The notes below the pieces were generated by a model that searched no databases, had not been told where the DNA came from, and saw only the letters and a list, made by a program, of their open reading frames with translations. A stretch of DNA of 64,000 nt from JAXMCI01 sp046349435 (lineage in GTDB: Bacteria > Pseudomonadota > Alphaproteobacteria > Dongiales > Dongiaceae): positions 190,125 through 254,124 of the forward strand of contig JAXMCI010000004.1 in assembly GCA_046349435.1 (NCBI GenBank), read 5' to 3'. Numbering within the stretch: the first letter of the stretch is position 1; every line of letters begins with the position of its first letter. Positions 49,743 through 58,540 of the stretch are shown here, in pieces. A program made the position numbers and the translations under genes.

Positions 49743-50809
49743 TCCTCGGCCACCAGGATGCTGTCGCGCGCGTCCCAGCCGACCGCGACGGCGTCGTCGA
49801 GCGATCCCCCGAAGGCCTGCTGGCGCAGCTTCTCGACGACGAAGACCTGCTCGCCGACCCGCACCTGGTACTGGATGCGCGAGCCCAGCGCGTACTCGTT
49901 GTAGAGCCGGCCCTCGAGCCGGTTCTCCGCCTCGCCCGGGCCGGTGACGAAGCGCAGGAACTCCGGCCGGATCACCAGGTGGCCGCGCGCGAAGCCCGGC
50001 GGCGGCGGCGGCCTGCGGAAGCGGCCGGGCATGCCGTCGGCGGCCAGCGTGCCGTCGGCGGCGAGCGTCACCGCCGGGATGTTGACGTCGCCGATGAACT
50101 CGGCGACGAAGCGGCTCCGCGGCGCCGTGTAGATCTCCTGCGGCGTGCCGACCTGGACCAGCCGGCCGGCCCGCATCACCCCGATGCGGTCGCTCATCAC
50201 CATCGCCTCCTCCAGCGAATGGGTGATGTAGACGAAGGTCTTGTGCGTCTCGCGGTGGATGTCCTTGAGCTCCTTCTCCAGCGTCTTGCGCAGCTTGTAG
50301 TCGATCGCCGAGAGCGGCTCGTCGAAGAACAGGATCTCCGGGTCGAAGGCGAGCGCGCGGGCCAGCGCGACGCGCTGCCGCTCGCCGCCCGAGCACTTGG
50401 TGACGCTGCGCCGGTAGTAGGATTCGGGCAGCCGCAGCAGCGTCATCAGCTGCAGCGCGCGCTGCTTGCGCTTGCCCGGCGCCTCGCCGCGGATCTTCAG
50501 GGGGAACTCGATGTTCTCGCCGACCGTCTTGTGCGGGAACAGGGCCAGCGACTGGAACACCATGCAGGTCGGCCGCTTGTTGGCCGGCAGGTCGTTGATC
50601 CGCCGGCCGCGCAGCAGGATGTCGCCGGCGCTCGCCGCCTCCATCCCGGCCAGCATGCGGATCAGCGTCGTCTTGCCCGACCCGGACGGGCCGACGATGG
50701 TGAAGAACTCGCCCTCGGCGATGTCGAGGTCGATGCCGTCGACCGCGCGGAAGGCGCCGAAGCTCTTGACCAGCCCGCGCAGCGACAGGATCGCGGACGC
50801 GTCGCTCAT
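49739..50809 (-). CDS. Polyamine-type ABC transporter ATPase (PotA-like), second system
   Basis: A 356-residue ATPase. Walker A is GPSGSGKTT, Walker B is ILFFDEPLSAID and the switch His is in YITHSLEEA. The signature motif is KCSGGERQR, so Cys and Glu replace the usual Leu and Gln of LSGGQ. The C-terminal TOBE-like domain contains a Pro-rich insertion (PPPPPG). It energises the two downstream permeases. Confidence 0.92.
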   Translation of the reverse strand: MSDASAILSLRGLVKSFGAFRAVDGIDLDIAEGEFFTIVGPSGSGKTTLIRMLAGMEAASAGDILLRGRRINDLPANKRPTCMVFQSLALFPHKTVGENIEFPLKIRGEAPGKRKQRALQLMTLLRLPESYYRRSVTKCSGGERQRVALARALAFDPEILFFDEPLSAIDYKLRKTLEKELKDIHRETHKTFVYITHSLEEAMVMSDRIGVMRAGRLVQVGTPQEIYTAPRSRFVAEFIGDVNIPAVTLAADGTLAADGMPGRFRRPPPPPGFARGHLVIRPEFLRFVTGPGEAENRLEGRLYNEYALGSRIQYQVRVGEQVFVVEKLRQQAFGGSLDDAVAVGWDARDSILVAEE

Positions 50810-50811
50810 GC

Positions 50812-50838
50812 GCCCTCTCCCGCGGAGCGGGAGAGGGC
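50812..50838. repeat. Palindrome between binding-protein and ATPase genes, second system
   Basis: A perfect 12-bp stem (50812-50823 with 50827-50838) and 3-base loop, the same CCCTCTCCCGC family as in the first transporter operon and in the same position, just after the binding-protein gene. Confidence 0.8.
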
Positions 50839-50875
50839 CTCCAGGACCTGCCTCATCCGGTTCGCCGTGCCGGGC

Positions 50876-52042
50876 TCAGCCCGCCGACGCCGCGCGCTTG
50901 GCGGCGGTCATGATATCGAGCAGCTTGTCGTAGTCGGGGACGATGTCGTACTCGATCGAGCGCGCCATCTCCTCCTCCAGGCTGTCCCACTGGATGGCGT
51001 CGAGCTCCTCCTTGGTGAAGAGCTTGAAGCACTCCGGGTTGCCCATCTGCGCCACCGGGTTGAAGGTGCCCTCGGCGAAGGCCACGACGTGCGCGGTCTT
51101 GGGGTCCTGGACGTACTGCAGGAACTCGACGGCGAGCGGCGACAGGTCGGGGTTGTTGACCGTCGAGGTCACCTCGATCCAGGAGATGCCGCCGATCCCG
51201 CCGGCCATCGGCCCCTTCTTCGGCGTGATGCCGCGGATCTCGGGATGGCCGTCGGCGCGCGCCGGCGAGGCCGAGTAGGTGCCGCCGGTCATGTGGAAGT
51301 CGATCTCGCCGGAGATCAGCGACTGGTTCATCGTCGCGATGTCGCCGACCAGCTTGGCGCCCTTGAAGACCCGCTCGGCGGTCTCCTTGAACTTCGCCAC
51401 CTGCGCCTCGTCGTGCGTCTTGAACGGGTCGAAGCCGGCGATGCAGCAGATGTTGAAGACGTTCCAGTCGTCGCTCTCGAGGATGCCGTACCGCTTGGCG
51501 TTCTTCGGGTCGTTCCACAGGTCCCAGCCCTGGTCCTCGGCGGTCGCCCGGCTGACCTTGTCGGTGTTGACCACGAAGCTGTAGGGCCCGAAGCGCTGGC
51601 ACATCCCCAGCAGCTCCTTGCCGGAATCGTCCATCGCCCATTTGTAGGGCGGCTTGAAGGCCGGCAGCATCTTGGTGAAGTAGGGCTCCATCTTCGCCCG
51701 GTCGAGCGGCCGGATCAGCTTCTCCGGAAACATCACCTTGCGCGCCCAGGGATTGTTGACGTTGATCAGGTCCCAGACGTTGATCTCGCCGGCGCGCAGC
51801 CGGTTGATCATGGTCGGATCGTTGGTCAGCGACTCCGCCTTGACCGTCGCGCCCTTCATGCTGCGGAAGGGGTCCAGCACCTGCGCCGAGTTGTAGCCCT
51901 CCCAGCACAGGATGTTCAGCTCCTTGTCGCGCGCCGCCAGCGCGCCCGAGGGCTTCAGCGCCGCCCCGGCCGCCACCGCCGCGGCCATCGCCGCCGAGCG
52001 CTGCATGAAGTTGCGCCGTGAGATCCTGCTCGCGTTCGCCAT
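50876..52042 (-). CDS. Polyamine-type ABC transporter substrate-binding protein, second system
   Basis: A 388-residue protein with AGGAGGTGGG before the ATG at 52042. The twin-arginine signal is SRRNFMQ followed by a long Ala-rich core (AAMAAAVAAGAALKPSGALA), so Tat export of a folded protein is likely. The mature part opens with ELNILCWEGYNSAQVLDPF. Other PotD-type features are NDPTMINRLRAGEINVWDL and GISWIEVTSTVNNP. The ligand may be a polyamine or a related compound. It heads the operon on the minus strand. Confidence 0.9.
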   Translation of the reverse strand: MANASRISRRNFMQRSAAMAAAVAAGAALKPSGALAARDKELNILCWEGYNSAQVLDPFRSMKGATVKAESLTNDPTMINRLRAGEINVWDLINVNNPWARKVMFPEKLIRPLDRAKMEPYFTKMLPAFKPPYKWAMDDSGKELLGMCQRFGPYSFVVNTDKVSRATAEDQGWDLWNDPKNAKRYGILESDDWNVFNICCIAGFDPFKTHDEAQVAKFKETAERVFKGAKLVGDIATMNQSLISGEIDFHMTGGTYSASPARADGHPEIRGITPKKGPMAGGIGGISWIEVTSTVNNPDLSPLAVEFLQYVQDPKTAHVVAFAEGTFNPVAQMGNPECFKLFTKEELDAIQWDSLEEEMARSIEYDIVPDYDKLLDIMTAAKRAASAG

Positions 52043-52176
52043 CGAACCCACCTCCTGCTGTCGCCGGCGCTGTCCTTCGCGCCGCTCTCCCGAAACCGCC
52101 ACTCTAGCGTATCTGCGGCCGCCGTTCGCTTGACTTCAGCGACGGCCGAGTTGACCCTCCGCCCCGCCGGGGCGCC

Positions 52177-52602
52177 TCAGTAGCGCCGCCGGAACAGCCC
52201 GCGCGCCTCGTAGACCGCCGCCGCCTCCTCGACGAAGGCGGCCATGCCCGGCGCGCCGTGCCGCTCGCGCAGCTCCGCCGCCGCGGCGCGCAGCACCTCG
52301 GCCGACTCGGCGCGCCCCGGCCGCAGCAGCTCGTAGATCCGCATGATGGTCTCCTGCGGCACCGCCACCAGCTCGGCGGCGCGCTCCAGGTTCTCGGCCA
52401 GCGTCGGCCGCCCGGCGGCCCGCGCCACCTCGGCCTGCAGCCGGAGCGCGTCGGGCGTGATGCGCAGGTCCTCGAGCGTCACCTCGCCGGCCAGCACGGC
52501 CTCCAGCGTGATCGCGTCGAGCCCCTTGCCGCGCGGCCCGCGCACCAGCTCCGGCCGCTTCTCGGCGAGCGGGTAGTCGGCGATGCCGAGCGGCCCGCTC
52601 AT
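52177..52602 (-). CDS. Diol/glycerol dehydratase small subunit (PduE/DhaE-type)
   Basis: A 141-residue protein. It begins MSGPLGIADYPLAEKRPELV and contains the family blocks DAITLEAVLAGEVTLEDLRI, TPDALRLQAEVARAAGRPTL, ERAAELVAVP and YELLRP. The ATG overlaps the stop of the large-subunit gene as ATGA, so they are translated together. With the fused large/medium chain it forms adenosylcobalamin-dependent propanediol or glycerol dehydratase. Confidence 0.92.
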   Translation of the reverse strand: MSGPLGIADYPLAEKRPELVRGPRGKGLDAITLEAVLAGEVTLEDLRITPDALRLQAEVARAAGRPTLAENLERAAELVAVPQETIMRIYELLRPGRAESAEVLRAAAAELRERHGAPGMAAFVEEAAAVYEARGLFRRRY

Positions 52603-54866
52603 GCCGCGCGCGCCGACCAGGACAGATCCAGCTCCTCCGGCGCCGCCCCGTCTTCGGTGAGGCCGGTCTCGATGGCGTAGATCAGCGCGACGCGGGCATG
52701 GAAGCGCGAGCCCAGCGCCTGGCCCTCGGTCGGCACCACCACCGGCTCCGGCGACTCGCCGAGCGCGTAGGCGGCCGCGTTGGCGCCGAGCCGGCGGTAA
52801 TGCTCGAGGCCGGTGATCGGCGCGTTGGAGAACAGCTCGAGGTTGTTGTGCGGCAGCCGGTCCCGGCGGTGGATCACCGCGGTGCCCTTGGCCTGCAGGC
52901 CGATGCCGATGCCCGAGCCCGACAGCCGCGCCGCCGACAATCCCAGGAACGAGGTGTCGGCCGTGTGGCGGAAGCGCACGATGCGGGGCGTCAGCCCGCG
53001 CGCCGCGATCGCCTCGGTCATCGTCTTCAGCACCGCCGAGAGCGGATGGCCGGCCAGCGTCTGGAACAGCTTGAGGCCGAAGGCCGGGCTGATGCCGATC
53101 ACCACCTCGCGCGGCGAGGTCCCCGGCGTGGCCTCGCCCATGCCGCGGTACTGGATGCGCCGGCTCTCGTCCTTCTCGCCGCGCCCCTCCTCCTTCAGCA
53201 CCGCCTCGCGGTCGAGCACGTCGCGGATGGCGTTGAGCTCGGCCCGCCGCGCCTCGCTCACGCGGTAGCCGGTGCCCGGCCCGCGATAGTCGTTGGGGTC
53301 GTTGACCGCGCTCACCACCTTGCCGCCGCGCACCACCGCGGCGGTCTGCAGGTAGTCGCCGGAGAGCCGCAGCTTGACCAGCGCCAGCAGGTTCTCCGCC
53401 TCCTGGCGGAAGCCGCGCCGCGCCAGCGCGGCGACGACGTCGAGCACCGAGACGCCGCCCTCCTCGATCCGGGCGCTGATGCCGGTGACCTGGCCCGGCG
53501 TGTAGCTCCGCGTCTCGGCCGAGCCCGAGGCGTAGACGACGCTCTCCTTCATCGCCGCCGTCGGCGCCGGCAATCCCAGCGCCTCGATCACCGCGGCCAC
53601 CGCCTCGACGGCGCGCTGGCGCAGCTCGAGGATGCGCCCCTCCGGCACCGGCGTCAGCCCGCCATCGGCCTCGAAGTCGCGCTGCAGCACCAGGAAGTCC
53701 TCCAGCTCCTCGCCGTTGAGCAGCGAGGCGTTGAAGGAGTTGTCGTACTTCAGGATCGAGCCGAAGCCGGAGCAGATCAGGTCGGAGCCGGCGATCAGGT
53801 AGGGCAGGATCTTGGCGCCGACGCGGATCTCCGACTCGGTGGTGCGCGCGTCGTTGCCGGACGCGCATTCGAGGTCGAGCCAGACGGCGAGCAGGTTCTC
53901 GGCCATCAGCTCGCGCACCCCGCCCGGCATGGTCGCGGCGAGCGGCGCGCCGTCGATCCCGCCGTTCTGCGTGCCCTGCACCCCCATGCCGCGCTGCAGG
54001 CAGAGGCAGCGCGCCTCGAGATAGAGCAGCGACTGGCTCTGGTGGAAGCCCATCAGCAGCTCCGAGCCGGCGCCGGAGGTGCAGCGCATCTTGACGCCGC
54101 GCGAGGCGTAGGCCGCCGCCAGGAAGGCCTTCGACCAGGGCGTGTCGTCGCCGTCGATGAAGGCCCGCTCGGTGCCGTAGACCGACACCGTCTCGGCATA
54201 GGAGGTGAAGCCCGCCATGCCGATGCGCAGCTCCTCGGCCTCCTCCGACGAGCACTGGAACAGCGTGCCCCAGCGCCCGACCGCGGCGCCGACCGCACAG
54301 GCCAGCGCGTTCGACCAGCTGTTGCGCGCCACCCGCATGGTGGTCTCGATCTCGTCGAAGCCGAAGGCCACCGCCGTCGCCGCGTCGGCCGCCAGCTGCA
54401 GCGGGTCGTCCTTGGCGTTGGTGACGTGCGCCTGGTTGCCCGGCGTGCGCCGCGCCCGCATCTTGGAGTAGGCGAAGGCGATCTCGATCGCCGAGAGCTG
54501 CGCCACCACCTCGGCAAGCTTGGCCGGGGTCAGCCCGTGCGCCAGCCGCACCAGCTCGGCCCGCGGCACGTGCAAGTCGAGCAGCATGCGGGCCAGCTCG
54601 GCCGACGGGATCGCCATCGCCTCGGGCGCCACCGCGAGGTCGAGATGGTGCCGCGCCACGAAGCGGTCGATCATGTCGAAGTCGCGCTCGGCGACCCCGT
54701 CCAGGACGGCGACGCGGCCGTCCACGACCACCAGCCCCGGCTTCGGGTCGGCCGGGCTGGCGAAGGCGGCGAAGCCGCTCGCCGCGTCCTCGACCGCGAA
54801 CCGGTCCAGCCTGAGCGGCCGCTCGTCCCACTCGGCAAAGCGTTTCCAGCGATTGGGCGTCGCCAT
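52599..54866 (-). CDS. Diol/glycerol dehydratase, fused large and medium subunits (B12-dependent)
   Basis: A 755-residue protein with GGGAGGG just before the ATG. Residues 1-545 match the large subunit (PduC): TPGNQAHVTN (substrate Gln ~143), EIETT (~171), QCSSEEAEELRIGM (~203), GVQGTQNGGID (~295), LDLECASGND (~328) and NDPNDYRGPGTGYRV. Residues ~590-755 match the medium subunit (PduD): EVVIGISPAFGLKLFQTLAG, RLSGSGIGIGLQAKGTAVIH and NNLELFSNAPI. The adenosylcobalamin enzyme turns 1,2-diols or glycerol into aldehydes. In enterobacteria the two chains are separate genes. No dehydratase reactivase gene is visible next to it; the upstream DNA is disrupted by an IS element. Confidence 0.93.
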   Translation of the reverse strand: MATPNRWKRFAEWDERPLRLDRFAVEDAASGFAAFASPADPKPGLVVVDGRVAVLDGVAERDFDMIDRFVARHHLDLAVAPEAMAIPSAELARMLLDLHVPRAELVRLAHGLTPAKLAEVVAQLSAIEIAFAYSKMRARRTPGNQAHVTNAKDDPLQLAADAATAVAFGFDEIETTMRVARNSWSNALACAVGAAVGRWGTLFQCSSEEAEELRIGMAGFTSYAETVSVYGTERAFIDGDDTPWSKAFLAAAYASRGVKMRCTSGAGSELLMGFHQSQSLLYLEARCLCLQRGMGVQGTQNGGIDGAPLAATMPGGVRELMAENLLAVWLDLECASGNDARTTESEIRVGAKILPYLIAGSDLICSGFGSILKYDNSFNASLLNGEELEDFLVLQRDFEADGGLTPVPEGRILELRQRAVEAVAAVIEALGLPAPTAAMKESVVYASGSAETRSYTPGQVTGISARIEEGGVSVLDVVAALARRGFRQEAENLLALVKLRLSGDYLQTAAVVRGGKVVSAVNDPNDYRGPGTGYRVSEARRAELNAIRDVLDREAVLKEEGRGEKDESRRIQYRGMGEATPGTSPREVVIGISPAFGLKLFQTLAGHPLSAVLKTMTEAIAARGLTPRIVRFRHTADTSFLGLSAARLSGSGIGIGLQAKGTAVIHRRDRLPHNNLELFSNAPITGLEHYRRLGANAAAYALGESPEPVVVPTEGQALGSRFHARVALIYAIETGLTEDGAAPEELDLSWSARAA

Positions 54867-54934
54867 GCGTCCCTCCCGGCCCCGAACCTTCCGGGAAGCG
54901 GGGGAGCGTGTCAACCGAGGCGGGGCGGTGCCGC

Positions 54935-55262
54935 TCAGCGGCAGCCGGGAGCGAGCCCGAGCGCCAGGGCGTCGGTCACCCCCGGCGCGCCGTAGCGCGT
55001 CGGGAAGGAGGCGAGCGGCGGCGTGGCGGCGAGCGCGCCGGCCGCCGCCTCGGCCGGCGTGCCGCGGCGCAGGAAGACGAGCGCCGGGCCGCCTTGCTCG
55101 ACCGCCGCCGCGAGGCCTTCGGGGTCGACCAGCCGCAGCCGGTCCATGAGCGGGCGCAGCGCGAACTCGAGCTCGCGGCTGCGCGCCTCCGCCTCGACCG
55201 CCACCAGGCTGCTGACGCCGGCGAGGAGCACCGCCACCGGCCGGTCCGGCGGCTCGCTCGTA
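54935..55262 (-). pseudogene. 3' fragment of an unrecognised gene, cut by the IS630-type element
   Basis: About 108 codons ending in GLAPGCR. One hydrophobic stretch (RPVAVLLAGVSSLVAVEA) and a soluble tail with ALVFLRRGTPAEAAAG are seen. In the recorded frame it runs straight on from transposase sequence, so it has no start of its own. It may be the C-terminus of the glycosyltransferase-like gene on the other side of the element, or an unrelated gene. Confidence 0.45.
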
Positions 55263-56260
55263 CCAGGAATGCGCCTCGAGACGCGGCTTGAGAGGTTTCG
55301 TCGGACATGAGCTTTGGTCCACACGTGGCGGGATCCGGTTGAAGCGGCGATGAAATCGTCGATGCGGCGGCGAACCTGGCTGGGGGCGGTGAAGCTGGCG
55401 CCGGCCAGGCGCTGCGGAGAATGGAGAACCAGATCTCGACCTGGTTGAGCCAGGAGGCGGGGTCGGGGTGAAGTGGAAGTGGACGTTCGGATGACGCGCC
55501 AGCCAGCGATCTCGCTTCGGCTTGTGGGTCGAGAGATTGTCGAGAATAACGGATCTCGCGCTTCCATGGGCGGCGACGACGTTCATGAAGTCGAGGAACT
55601 CGACCTGCCGCCGGCGCCGATAGGGGCCCTAACCGAGCCAGTGCCGACGTCGAGGTCGCGAAGACGGCCGCCGCTTGTACTCGTGCGTCTGCCCTTCAGG
55701 GCGCGGCCGTTCGGCAGCTTCAGATAGCCCTCGCGCTCCAGCCGCCTGGATGGCCATCGACGGCGAGCACGACGGCGGTCCGGCGTCGAGATAGAGCCCG
55801 ACGATCTCCGCCGATGGCGGCCGACGCCGGATCGGTGCTGACGCACTACTTGCGAGCCGCAAGGCCGATCTTGCTGGCCCGCAGGAAGCGCCAGATGTCT
55901 GATCGGAGACGTCCCAGCGCCACGGACAGCAGCGGCGCCGTCCAGCGCGCGTAACTCGGCGGCGGCTCATCCAACTGCGCCAGGATGCGCCGGCCTCGTG
56001 CTCGTCATAGACCGGCTCACGGCCAGGACGCTGCTTGTCCTGCAGTCCGGGAAGCCGGTCCCGGCAACCGAACCCGCCATTGCTCGCCGTCCCGATCGTG
56101 CAGCCAAGCTCACGATGGATCGCTCGCGTCGCCAGGCCGTTCGCCCAGCACGATCCGCGCGCCAATCGCTGTTCCTGTCGGAGATCGCACCATGCTCGCA
56201 CGCTACGTTCCTCCGCCGTCAGCTTTACCGGTCGCTTCCTGGATATCCATCCAGATGTTA
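55263..56260 (-). mobile_element. IS630-family element with a degenerate transposase
   Basis: The transposase is readable only by switching frames. In order: a helix-turn-helix start with LTAEERSV and ANGLATRAIHRELG; then SAEIVGLYLD, GYLKLPNGRALKG and VEFLDFMNVV-type text; then SARSVILDNLSTHKPKRDRW and ARHPNVHFHFTP, the DDE core of IS630 transposases; and finally ASFTAPSQVRRRIDDFIA. At least four frame breaks occur. TA dinucleotides, the IS630 target, flank the interval at 55261-55262 and 56259-56260. A CCAGGAA-GCG word near both ends may be the inverted repeat, but the exact borders are uncertain by about 20 bp. Confidence 0.8.
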
Positions 56261-57369
56261 ATCACGACTCGGCGTCCAGCGATAGTCGGTACCGCCGGTG
56301 CAGCCCGGCCGCGTCCAGGGGTGCGGCAGGTTCCATCGCACCTGCTCGGCCACCGGCGCGAGGCCAAGCCACAGCAGCTCGGCGGCCGCGGCGGCCATCG
56401 CCGCGCGGGCGCGAGGCGGCCCGGCAGCGCCGCCGCACCTGCGCCAGCAGAGCGGCCGCCACCGCGAGAGCGGCCGCGCGGATCGAGATACGCTCCAGCT
56501 TGCTGCTGCTGAGCGACAGCACCGCCACGAACAGCAGTCGAGGAACCCGCGGCCGAGCGGGAACGGCCAGGCGTCACCGCCAGGTAGGACCAGGGTGCAC
56601 ATGGGCGGGTCGACGCCGCGCGGAAGCGGGCCCAGATGTTGATGCCGAAGAGGTGGCGGCGAAGGCGCGGCCGAAATGCGCCGTCATCAGCGCCGGCCAG
56701 GCCAGGTTCGCGAGCAGCGCCGCGGCACGCCAGCGCGCTGAGCCGCGGCGGCCGCCCGGCCGCCGGCTGGCAGAGGACGGCGGCCAGCGCCAGCACGAGC
56801 ACGATCAGGCCGTTGAACGGCTTCAGCCATCCCGCCGCCGCGGCGGCCAGCGCGATCGCCACCCGCGGCGCGGCCCGGCCGCGCGCGCCCCGCCGGCGCC
56901 GTCACCGCCAGCATGGCGACCGCGGCGCAGCAGGTGACGCCGCTGTTCATCAGCCGGCGTCGCGGCGCCGTAGATGAAGAGGAAGTCGCGGTCGGCGGCG
57001 AGCGCCAGCCCGGCCAGCAGCCCGGCCGCGGCGCCATAGAGGGCGCGCCCGATCAGGGCGGTGCAGGCCACGGCGCCGCAGGCCAGCCAGCCCCGACCAG
57101 AACCGGAAGGCGAGGGGGCGGAAGCCGATCGCCCAGTCGGTCGCCGCCGACAGCCAGAAGAAGAGCGGCGGCTTGTCGAGATAGGGCCGGTCGCTCACCC
57201 ACCAGTGCTGCAGCCGGAGCCAGGGCCCGCCATGCCGGAGGTTGTCGGCGAGCAGCGCATAGGCCGCCTCGTCGTTGCGCATCGGCACGCTGTCGGCGCC
57301 CCAGAAGACGAGGACCGCGGCGACCAGCAGCACGCCGCCCAGCCCCGCCGCGAACCACCGCCCGCTCAC
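56261..57369 (-). pseudogene. Glycosyltransferase-like membrane protein (PMT/ArnT type), several frameshifts
   Basis: A GTG at 57369 begins SGRWFAAGLGGVLLVAAVLV, a first membrane helix. It is followed by MRNDEAAYALLADNLRHGG, DRPYLDKPPLFFWLSAA and PLAFRFWSGLAG, the periplasmic loop of dolichyl-phosphate-mannose-type glycosyltransferases with the Asp-Glu pair. Later fragments are CTALIGRALYGAAAGLLAGL, SGVTCCAAVAMLAVTA, AGWLKPFNGLIVLVLALAAV and VRWNLPHPWTRPG. The frame changes at least three times between 57100 and 56300. Either the gene is dead or the sequence is unreliable here. It ends against the IS630-type element. Confidence 0.65.
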
Positions 57370-57630
57370 CGCCGCGCTCCCATGCCGCGAGCTTGGCCAC
57401 CCGCGAGCCCCGCGCGCAAGCCCGACGCGGCCGGCGCCTGGCTGCCGCCGTGAGGCCCGCTCGACGCGCGCCAAGAAAAGCTTGCGCGTCCGGCCAGTTT
57501 TTCTCGTTTGACCCACCGTGGCCGCGCCCGGAAGAGTCCAGCCTCGCCCGCCGTCCTGGAGTCCGAGGACGATGCTGACAGTTCGTCTGCCACAACGGAA
57601 ATCTGGCGGCGGCGCGGTGGAGGACGTTCG

Positions 57631-57792
57631 ATGCGGGCGGGCACGGCTCAGATTGTCGACCTTCAGGCCTATCGGCAGGCGCGCGGCGGGCCCGCGCGGG
57701 GCCGGGACCTGCCGGCCGCGCCGGGCGCGGCGCTGCCGGTCGTCTGGTACCCCGTCTGGATGCTCGTTCCCGTGGTGATGGTCCCGCGCTGA
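57631..57792 (+). CDS. Small hypothetical protein (53 residues)
   Basis: GGAGG lies 7 nt before the ATG and the gene ends 11 bp before the XRE-cupin gene, so the two are probably one operon. The protein begins with a polar segment (AQIVDLQAYRQARGG), then an Arg/Pro/Ala linker, then a hydrophobic C-terminus PVVWYPVWMLVPVVMVP that could insert in a membrane. No family recognised. The ribosome-binding site and the spacing are the main support. Confidence 0.55.
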   Translation: MRAGTAQIVDLQAYRQARGGPARGRDLPAAPGAALPVVWYPVWMLVPVVMVPR

Positions 57793-57803
57793 GGGCCGCT
57801 GCC

Positions 57804-58451
57804 GTGGCCGACCCGCAGACCCGGCTCGAGGGCGAGGAGCCGGCCGGGCCCGCCGGCGAGGCGGGCGCGCCGCGGGAGGCGCCGCCCGAGCTGGCCATCG
57901 CGGTGGGGCGCAACCTGCGGCGGCTGCGCACCAAGCGCGGCCACTCCCTCGAGCGCCTGGCCAAGCTCTCCGGAGTCAGCCGGGCGATGCTCGGCCAGAT
58001 CGAGACCGGCAAGAGCGTGCCGACCATCAGCCTGCTCTGGAAGGTGGCGACGGCGCTCGACGTGCCCTTCGCCTCGCTGATCGCCAGCCACGAGGCGCCC
58101 GGCACCATCCTGCTGCGGCGCGACCGCGCCAAGGTGCTGGGCTCGAGCGACGGGCGCTTCACCTCGCGCGCCCTGTTCCCGTTCGACGGCGAGCGCAAGG
58201 TCGAGTTCTACGAGCTCCGGCTGGCGCCCCGCCATATCGAGGAGTCGGAGCCGCACGCCGCCGGCACGACCGAGAACCTGGTCGTCGCCGCGGGGCGCGT
58301 CGAGATCGTCGTCGGCCGCGAGGCGCCCCACATCCTGGGCGAGGGCGACGCGATCGTCTTCGAGGCCGACGTGCCGCACAGCTACCGCAACCTCGGCGCC
58401 ACCGAGGCGGCGCTCTACCTCGTGATGACCTATGTCGAGGCGGTCGGCTGA
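57804..58451 (+). CDS. XRE-cupin transcriptional regulator
   Basis: A 215-residue protein starting with GTG. The helix-turn-helix (about residues 34-88) reads AVGRNLRRLRTKRGHSLERL and SGVSRAMLGQIETGKSVPTI. The C-terminal cupin (110-213) has ENLVVAAGRVEIVVG and GDAIVFEADVPHSYRN. Such regulators sense a small molecule or polyamine through the cupin. It is the second gene of a short operon with the 53-residue ORF and is convergent with the methionine-rich gene across a bidirectional terminator. Confidence 0.9.
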   Translation: MADPQTRLEGEEPAGPAGEAGAPREAPPELAIAVGRNLRRLRTKRGHSLERLAKLSGVSRAMLGQIETGKSVPTISLLWKVATALDVPFASLIASHEAPGTILLRRDRAKVLGSSDGRFTSRALFPFDGERKVEFYELRLAPRHIEESEPHAAGTTENLVVAAGRVEIVVGREAPHILGEGDAIVFEADVPHSYRNLGATEAALYLVMTYVEAVG

Positions 58452-58493
58452 GGCGGTCGGCCGAGGCGGGGGCTGGCACCGTGCCGCAACGAA

Positions 58494-58519
58494 AAAGGCC
58501 GCCCCGGTGGGCGGCCTTT
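58494..58519. terminator. Bidirectional terminator
   Basis: AAA-GGCCGCC (58494-58503) and GGCGGCC-TTT (58510-58519) form a 7-bp GC stem extended by three A-T pairs, lying between two convergent genes. Confidence 0.8.
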
Positions 58520-58540
58520 CGCGTTCGGCGGGACGGCGCC

